Source: Candidatus Methanophagales archaeon (GTDB lineage: Archaea; Halobacteriota; Syntropharchaeia; Alkanophagales; Methanospirareceae). From it: 10,382 nt of DNA. Shown one piece after another: positions 6,636 to 10,382 of this stretch. Within the stretch, counting starts at the first letter, position 1. Each line of letters begins with the position of its first letter. A program made the translations under genes and the position numbers. The notes below the pieces were generated by a model that was not told the DNA's origin, did no database searches, and was given only the letters and a program-made list of their open reading frames with translations. Location of the stretch: assembly GCA_021159475.1 (NCBI GenBank), contig JAGGRS010000017.1:1-10382 (forward strand), given 5' to 3'.

Positions 6636-7455
6636 CTTTTATCTCGCGGATTATTTCTTCTGCTGAGCATTTTAAACCGAGTCTGGTGAAGAAGAATACG
6701 ATGTTTCCGACATCGCGCCTGAGGAATTCGTCCGCGTTTGGATGGTCAAGGGGCAGGGATTGCCCCATATCTATCAGCACGGGCTCCACCTCCAATTCAT
6801 CCCCCACATAGCCTCGCATCAGTATGTTGAACTCACTGAGATCGGCATGAACCATGCCCGCCTTCTTATAAAGGCTCTTCAAGTATCCCACTATACGTGC
6901 GAGCAGTTCGTCCAGGTCGAAATCGCGTTGTAATATCTCAACAGGGATATCACGCAATCTCGGCGCTGCTACGCCATCTGCTCCTATAAATTCCATTATC
7001 AATACATTATTAATGCATGCTATCGGCTCTGGAACCGGCACACCGGCATCAAAAGCCCGTTTCAAGTTCTTCAGCTCCTTACGCGCCCATGCGAATACCA
7101 CACTTCTCCGGTCCCTCTTTATGTGCTCAAACCTCCGGTCCCCGATTATGTAATCAAGCATGGCATTGAAGTTAGAGGTGCTCACCTTATACACCTTTAT
7201 AGCCAGTTCCCGATCCGATGCACCGAGTGCGTGAAAGACCATCGCTTCTTTACCCCTGCTTACAGGTCCACCCAATGCTTTTATTATGCCCCGCTTCGTA
7301 AATTTATACAGTGTCTCTAAGGTGGGGAGGTCAAAGACGTATTGCTCGGTCTTTACATCGCGGTAATCCTTCTTCTTCTTTTTCCCCTTCGGTAACTGCC
7401 TCTCTTCGCGCTTCAGCCATCGCTCTACTTCAAATAGCCCTTCCTTCTCAGCCAT
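6598..7455 (-). CDS. rio1: RIO1-type atypical protein kinase/ATPase
   Basis: Rio1 is an atypical Ser/Thr kinase or ATPase needed late in small ribosomal subunit maturation. The 285-residue protein has the Rio1 ATP loop [13 protein letters not shown] (62-74), Lys87 in LAIKVYK, the hinge VLIMEFIG, the catalytic loop [13 protein letters not shown] (200-212; Asp205 and Asn210) and the metal-binding LIDMGQ (Asp229). The HxDLSE loop and the GKEA motif favour Rio1 over Rio2. The N-terminus is highly basic (KGKKKKK near 23-29). The start overlaps the aIF1A end by 31 nt and the C-terminus overlaps dim2 by 38 nt. The short tail after EIIREI looks unconserved and may simply reflect that overlap. Confidence 0.94.
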   Translation of the reverse strand: MAEKEGLFEVERWLKREERQLPKGKKKKKDYRDVKTEQYVFDLPTLETLYKFTKRGIIKALGGPVSRGKEAMVFHALGASDRELAIKVYKVSTSNFNAMLDYIIGDRRFEHIKRDRRSVVFAWARKELKNLKRAFDAGVPVPEPIACINNVLIMEFIGADGVAAPRLRDIPVEILQRDFDLDELLARIVGYLKSLYKKAGMVHADLSEFNILMRGYVGDELEVEPVLIDMGQSLPLDHPNADEFLRRDVGNIVFFFTRLGLKCSAEEIIREIKDGNNTVCQSAPG

Positions 7456-7733
7456 TCCGCCTGTGGTCTCGTATATTTGTGGATGAGGTCAGCCTTCTCA
7501 TCCTGGAACTCCCATGGGACGATGATTACAACATCACCGACATTGATCCATTCCTTCCGCTTCAATCGCCCCGGTATCCTCGCCATTCGCTCCACACCAT
7601 CTTCACACTGAACCATCACTCTTCGCCCACCCAGCATCTTCTCCACTATTGCTAACACCTCCCTATTCTCACGCTGCGGTATGCGGACGCGTATAACCTC
7701 CCCTTCCGTATCTGTATCTTCTGCCTCAGCCAA
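7425..7733 (-). CDS. eif1A: Translation initiation factor aIF1A
   Basis: aIF1A binds the A site of the small ribosomal subunit and supports start-codon selection. The 102-residue protein has an OB fold recognised by the run [36 protein letters not shown] and [25 protein letters not shown]. The C-terminus [11 protein letters not shown] matches the family. The start is TTG at 7733, preceded by AAGGAG with a short 3-nt gap; no in-frame ATG or GTG gives a better N-terminus. It is the first gene of the operon running through rio1, dim2, pcm and the decarboxylase-like gene. Confidence 0.95.
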   Translation of the reverse strand: MAEAEDTDTEGEVIRVRIPQRENREVLAIVEKMLGGRRVMVQCEDGVERMARIPGRLKRKEWINVGDVVIIVPWEFQDEKADLIHKYTRPQAEWLRRKGYLK

Positions 7734-7781
7734 TTTCTCCTTCGAGCTCCGAACCCTCCTGATACCGATGCATTAAAGATG

Positions 7782-7806
7782 TCATATACTTATACATATA
7801 CTTAAG
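7782..7806 (-). promoter_or_regulatory. Box A region for the aIF1A operon
   Basis: On the minus strand the segment around CTTAAGTATATGTATAAG contains two overlapping TATA-like cores, about 50-70 nt before the TTG start. It implies an untranslated leader of some 25-45 nt. It lies back to back with the arvA promoter in a 129-bp divergent region. Confidence 0.45.
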
Positions 7807-7811
7807 AGTGA

Positions 7812-7829
7812 GTAAGGTTTTATAAATTT
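7812..7829 (+). promoter_or_regulatory. Box A promoter for the arvA operon
   Basis: GTAAGGTTTTATAAATTT is a clear BRE/TATA element. A start site 25 nt downstream falls near 7848, just before the Shine-Dalgarno-like AGAGGAG that abuts the arvA ATG. Confidence 0.55.
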
Positions 7830-7862
7830 AAGCCCTTTGTGAATAGTTAATTATCAGAGGAG

Positions 7863-8609
7863 ATGAGCGTGAGGAAGCGGATGAGGGGGGCTTTATCAAG
7901 ACTGATAATGGCTCTCTTCTTCAGGAAGAAGTCGGTGAAGATCGGTATTTATGGACCACCAAACGCGGGTAAGACGACATTGGCAAACAGGATAATACAT
8001 ACCTTTGTGGACGATAACGAGGACATGGGTGTAGCAACGGAGATACCACACGAGACGAGACGTGTGATCAAGCGTGAAGGGGTCCTCATAGACCTCAAGA
8101 GGCTGATTCTGAACAGTAACAGTAATATCAACAGCAATATCAACATCAACATCAGCAGTAGTAACCGAAACCGCGAGCGTGGCACAAGGAGGAGCAGGGG
8201 CAGAGCGAGGTTGATGTTTGATATAGTTGATACGCCGGGTTTGGCAACGAAGATAGATTTCCGCGACTTCATGGCTTACGGTATGGAGGAGGAAGAGGCG
8301 AAGAGGCGCGCGAAGGAGGCTACCGAAGGCGTTATAGAGGCGATAAAGTGGCTTGATGATATTGACGGTGTCATTTTACTCATGGATTCCACGGCAGACC
8401 CGTATACGCAGACGAATGTCGTTATAATAGGGAACATGGAGGCGAGGGGCATACCCGTTATCATCGCAGCGAACAAGATTGACCTGCCCGATGCCACACC
8501 ACAGCGTATAATAAATGCATTCCCGCAGCATCGTGTGGTGCCCATATCGGCATTGAAAGGCGATAATATGGAGGAGTTATATGAAGAAATGGCAAGGGTC
8601 TTCAGGTGA
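7863..8609 (+). CDS. arvA: Era-like small GTPase, ArvA family
   Basis: This 248-residue Ras-like/Era-like GTPase belongs to the conserved archaeal GTPase-DUF2073-zinc ribbon set. The haloarchaeal homologue is reported to drive extracellular vesicle formation (from memory). G motifs are intact: G1 GPPNAGKT (31-38), switch I region EIPHETRRV (60-68), G3 DTPGL (123-127), G4 NKID (204-207) and G5 SALKG (229-233). Residues 1-23 are basic with a hydrophobic core (ALSRLIMALFFRKK) and look like an amphipathic membrane-targeting helix. Between the strands GVLIDLKRLIL and ARLMFDIVD sits an Asn/Ser/Ile then Arg-rich insert (84-115), normally a short hairpin turn. The start is ATG at 7863; GTG at 7869, better spaced from GAGG, is an alternative. 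arvB follows 16 nt after the stop. Confidence 0.88.
   Translation: MSVRKRMRGALSRLIMALFFRKKSVKIGIYGPPNAGKTTLANRIIHTFVDDNEDMGVATEIPHETRRVIKREGVLIDLKRLILNSNSNINSNININISSSNRNRERGTRRSRGRARLMFDIVDTPGLATKIDFRDFMAYGMEEEEAKRRAKEATEGVIEAIKWLDDIDGVILLMDSTADPYTQTNVVIIGNMEARGIPVIIAANKIDLPDATPQRIINAFPQHRVVPISALKGDNMEELYEEMARVFR
8112..8178 (+). repeat. Degenerate AAC/AGT/ATC microsatellite-like tract in arvA
   Basis: The tract is built from six-base units such as AACAGT, AATATC, AACAGC and AACATC, several in immediate tandem. It stays in frame and encodes mostly Asn-Ser and Asn-Ile dipeptides. It looks like slippage expansion in a surface loop of the GTPase. Confidence 0.75.
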
Positions 8610-8625
8610 AGGTGAAGAGGGAGTG

Positions 8626-8985
8626 ATGAAAGGAGGAGGGAGTGAGGAACGGACTGGAATAGAGATGAACGTAGTATCCAGGGACAAGGTAGAATCCATG
8701 GGCTCAATGGAGAAGTTGAGGTTTATATTGGACGGTGTGAAATCCGGGAATATAGTGGTGCTGGAAGGTGGACTGACGGCAGAGGAGCAGATGAAGCTGA
8801 TAGAACTCACGATGCTGGAGGTGGATGATAGTTTCACGGGCATAGAGATAAGTGGGTATCCAGCCAGGAGGGGGTTATTGAATTTGAGGAAGAAGACACG
8901 GCTCACTATTATCGGACCTGCGGCGAAGATGAAGACGATAAAGAAGGATAAGGACCTGATAAGCGCTATTATCTCCACAACATAA
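8626..8985 (+). CDS. arvB: DUF2073 protein, ArvB family
   Basis: This small protein (119 residues from this start) is recognised by the DUF2073/ArvB core: SMEKLRFILDGVKSGNIVVLEGGLTAEEQMKLIELTMLEV, then FTGIEISGYP and a basic strand LTIIGPAAKMK. Its biochemical role is not known to me. It is the regular partner gene of the ArvA GTPase. ATG at 8581 would overlap arvA by 29 nt and add a low-complexity Gly/Glu tail. ATG at 8626 is preferred because GAAGAGGGAG precedes it with normal spacing; even Met at 8665 lies close to the usual family start. No membrane segment or signal peptide is visible. Confidence 0.85.
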   Translation: MKGGGSEERTGIEMNVVSRDKVESMGSMEKLRFILDGVKSGNIVVLEGGLTAEEQMKLIELTMLEVDDSFTGIEISGYPARRGLLNLRKKTRLTIIGPAAKMKTIKKDKDLISAIISTT

Positions 8986-8997
8986 GGGGCTGGGGAG

Positions 8998-9333
8998 ATG
9001 CATAAATGTTTGAAATGCGGTAAGAAATTCGAGCGGATAACCGAGGAGATGTTTAACGGTTGTCCGGAATGCGGTGGTAGATTGTTCCTCTATATAAGGG
9101 ATGGGGAAGACCTGGAAGCCAGGGAGCTGGTTGATAGAATAAAGGTGGAGGAGGGCGGTGGGGAGAAGAGACCTGAGGAGCGAATTGAGAGCTTGCGGAT
9201 TCTCGGTGCTGGCGTCTATGAACTCAATCTGGAGGCATTAATGGAGAAGAGGGAGATAGTTATGGGGCTAAAGCAGAGTGGCTCTTACGTAATCCACCTG
9301 CCATCGCTGTTCGGAAAGAGGAGGAAGAGCTAA
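8998..9333 (+). CDS. arvC: Zinc-ribbon protein, ArvC family
   Basis: This 111-residue protein has an N-terminal zinc ribbon with C4-x2-C7 and C22-x2-C25 (CLKCGKKF and CPECGGRLF). After a charged linker comes the conserved C-terminal module LRILGAGVYELNLEALMEKREIVMGLKQSGSYVIHLPSLF. That combination identifies the archaeal zinc-ribbon partner of the ArvA GTPase. Its molecular function is unknown to me. The ATG at 8998 follows arvB by 12 nt, with AAGGGG just upstream. The stop is followed by a short AT-rich gap before sepF. Confidence 0.86.
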   Translation: MHKCLKCGKKFERITEEMFNGCPECGGRLFLYIRDGEDLEARELVDRIKVEEGGGEKRPEERIESLRILGAGVYELNLEALMEKREIVMGLKQSGSYVIHLPSLFGKRRKS

Positions 9334-9360
9334 ATATATGATTGTGAGTATATCATATAT
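9334..9360. promoter_or_regulatory. Inverted repeat with TATA sequence before sepF
   Basis: ATATATGAT at 9334-9342 and ATCATATAT at 9352-9360 are perfect 9-nt inverted arms around a 9-nt spacer. The right arm runs into TATATAGG, which could act as box A for a transcript starting near 9385, just ahead of sepF. It may be an operator, an internal promoter or both. Confidence 0.4.
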
Positions 9361-9395
9361 AGGTAAAGTTGCTGGAATGGAGAGGTGAGATGAGA

Positions 9396-9776
9396 ATGGG
9401 TCTAAAAGAAGGTCTGGGTAGATTCCTTGTGCGGAAGGAAGAGGATGAGGACGATTATCTGGATTTCGACCTGGATATAGAGGAATACGAGGAGGAGCTG
9501 GAGGACAGGCAAGAGGTGAAGATGTATGTGAAGACTGCGGAATTAACGGGGTTATACGATATTCCAGAGTTAAAGAGGGAGATATACGCGGGTAATCTCC
9601 TGATTCTGGATATTTCACTTGCGAAGCATGACAAGGTACTGATAGAGAAGGCGATAAAGGACCTCAAACTGGCTACTCTCGATGTCGGTGGTGATATCGC
9701 AGGTATCGGAGAGGACCAGGTGATAGTGGCGCCCGGGGGTGTGAAAATAGATAGAGAGAAGGTGGGCGGGAAGTGA
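9396..9776 (+). CDS. sepF: Cell division protein SepF (FtsZ membrane anchor)
   Basis: Archaeal SepF anchors FtsZ to the membrane at the division site. From the start at 9396 the protein is 126 residues. MGLKEGLGRFL is a short amphipathic membrane-targeting helix, 15-40 is a very acidic linker rich in Asp, Glu and Tyr, and 41-115 is the SepF core (KMYVKTAEL, REIYAGNLLILDISLAKHD, IAGIGEDQVIVAPGGVKI). A TTG at 9369 or ATG at 9390 is possible. ATG at 9396 is preferred because GAGGTGA lies about 8 nt before it and the protein then begins MGL, as in other SepF proteins. The stop is directly followed by the zpr1 ATG. The neighbours are the ArvABC genes, and a possible private promoter lies at 9334-9360. 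Confidence 0.92.
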   Translation: MGLKEGLGRFLVRKEEDEDDYLDFDLDIEEYEEELEDRQEVKMYVKTAELTGLYDIPELKREIYAGNLLILDISLAKHDKVLIEKAIKDLKLATLDVGGDIAGIGEDQVIVAPGGVKIDREKVGGK

Positions 9777-10256
9777 ATGAAGGGTAGATGCCCGGTCTGT
9801 GGAGCGGAGAGCAATCTGGAATTCACGCCGTATAAGATACCTTATTTTGGTGATATCATGCTGTCCGCGGTATCATGCCCATCCTGTGGGTATCATTCTT
9901 CCGATGTGATACTCTTATCGGAGGGTAAGAACAGGAACAGGCATGAGATGCGCGTATCCTCTGCGGATGATTTGAATGCCACGGTGGTGAGGTCCCCCTA
10001 TGGGCGAATCGAGATACCGGAACTGGGAGTGAGTGTGGAACCAAGAAAGGGTGAGTCGTTCATCACAACGGTGGAGGGTGTATTGATGCGAGTGGAGCGA
10101 GTGGTGAAGATGCTGAGCAGAGAGGAAGAAGGAGCGCGGAAGGAGCGTGCGGAACGTATATTGAGGCGTATAGAGGATATAAAATCAGGTAAAGCGAAGA
10201 TGAAGCTGATAATAGAAGACCCGACGGGCAACAGTGCGATAATTCCACGTAACTGA
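9777..10256 (+). CDS. ZPR1-type zinc finger protein
   Basis: The 159-residue protein has a single ZPR1 zinc finger with C5-x2-C8 and C34-x2-C37 (CPVCGAE and CPSCGYHSSDV). It is followed by the ZPR1 beta domain (RVSSADDLNATVVRSPYGRIEIPELGVSVEP, GESFITTVEGVLMRV) and a basic helical tail with a late IEDPTGNSAI motif. Eukaryotic ZPR1 has two such units and works with elongation factor 1A; archaeal proteins have one, and their role is not settled. The ATG starts on the base after the sepF stop, so the two are co-transcribed. It is the last gene of the arv-sepF operon. Confidence 0.9.
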   Translation: MKGRCPVCGAESNLEFTPYKIPYFGDIMLSAVSCPSCGYHSSDVILLSEGKNRNRHEMRVSSADDLNATVVRSPYGRIEIPELGVSVEPRKGESFITTVEGVLMRVERVVKMLSREEEGARKERAERILRRIEDIKSGKAKMKLIIEDPTGNSAIIPRN

Positions 10257-10259
10257 CCT

Positions 10260-10382
10260 GCCTTTCGGTTTAAGGGCGGTGGCGTGGACGTCGGCAACAC
10301 GACCCCGCAAGTCCTGTAAGGCTTAACCATGTGCCGAGGAAGGCACGAAGAGATGAATGTCGTAAGGTTAAATATAAATGAA
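10260..10382 (+). ncRNA. Structured non-coding segment, possible 5' end of a group II intron (cut by window)
   Basis: No reading frame fits this segment. It holds consecutive potential hairpins: CCTT/AAGG (10261-10264 with 10272-10275); GCG-GG-GTCG with CGAC-CC-CGC around loop GCAACA (10282-10308); AAGTC/GGCTT around CTGTAA (10309-10324); and GTGCC/GGCAC around GAGGAA (10331-10346). AACC (10325-10328) could close over the last hairpin with GGTT (10366-10369). Short hairpins joined by CTGTAAGG and GTCGTAAGG-like linkers remind me of domain I of bacterial-type group II introns, starting perhaps at GTGGCG (10279). The standard GTGYG start is not matched. Another structured RNA is possible. Confidence 0.35.

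Noticed and set aside
7726..7773. 15-codon upstream ORF on the minus strand ending just inside the aIF1A start
   Set aside because: Its ATG would be transcribed only if the more distal TATA is used, it has no Shine-Dalgarno sequence, and short frames like this arise by chance.
8276..8978. Long minus-strand frames opposite arvA and arvB
   Set aside because: They are Ser-rich antisense translations without motifs, and the plus-strand genes are clear.
10257..10382. SRP RNA or RNase P RNA
   Set aside because: CCTGTAA and GAGGAA-like fragments recall these RNAs, but the conserved SRP helix 8 and the RNase P CR-I sequence GAGGAAAGTCC are not present in the visible part.
1..10382. Mobile elements, CRISPR arrays, toxin-antitoxin or defence genes
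   Set aside because: No transposase, integrase, direct-repeat array or defence domain was seen; the genes are mostly core archaeal functions.

Overview
This window is archaeal chromosome with dense, ordinary coding and no IS element or CRISPR array. It carries a single-subunit-type aIF1A, a Rio1 kinase, the KH protein Dim2/Pno1, archaeal SepF, a ZPR1-type zinc finger and the three-gene ArvA/ArvB/ArvC set. Box A (TATA) promoters lie upstream of genes and the tRNAs lack an encoded CCA. Moderate GC, frequent GTG/TTG starts, Asn/Ser-rich low-complexity inserts and a possible group II intron edge suggest a methanogen-related euryarchaeon (Halobacteriota, perhaps ANME-1 or Syntrophoarchaeum-like). 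That placement is inference.

Left block (26-3476, minus strand). Three coupled genes read leftward: an unrecognised 244-residue protein, then argJ (arginine biosynthesis), then gatA (amidotransferase subunit A). Junctions overlap by 4 nt (GTGA, then ATGA). A (TA)n promoter at 3493-3502 would give a leaderless or nearly leaderless transcript.

Middle (3548-4964). Two convergent tRNAs, Val(CAC) on plus and Leu(CAA) on minus, are followed by a plus-strand protein with two SIS domains and its own box A.

Translation and ribosome-maturation operon (7733 down to 4966, minus strand). The order is aIF1A (TTG start), rio1, dim2, pcm and a short phosphatidylserine-decarboxylase-like gene. aIF1A, rio1 and dim2 overlap each other. 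The first three act on the small ribosomal subunit and initiation. The last two act in protein repair and probably polar lipid synthesis. The operon ends 1 bp from the convergent SIS gene.

Membrane and cell-division operon (7863-10256, plus strand). The order is arvA (Era-like GTPase), arvB (DUF2073), arvC (zinc ribbon), sepF (FtsZ membrane anchor) and zpr1. It diverges from aIF1A across a 129-bp region holding both promoters. ArvA-type GTPases have been linked to extracellular vesicle formation in haloarchaea, so vesicle budding and division genes sit side by side here. A 9-bp inverted repeat rich in TATA sequence lies between arvC and sepF.

Right edge (10257-10382). Non-coding sequence able to form several consecutive hairpins follows zpr1. 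It may be the 5' part of a group II intron or another structured RNA cut by the window.

No gene-free stretch exceeds 300 bases apart from the 3495-3848 gap, and that gap holds the two tRNAs and their promoters. The most unusual details are the doubled His-Leu and Ala-Thr dipeptides at the ArgJ self-cleavage site, the degenerate DPNWGR motif in the same enzyme, the decarboxylase missing its N-terminal part and the Asp of SPADG, and the Asn/Ser/Ile repeat inside the ArvA GTPase.
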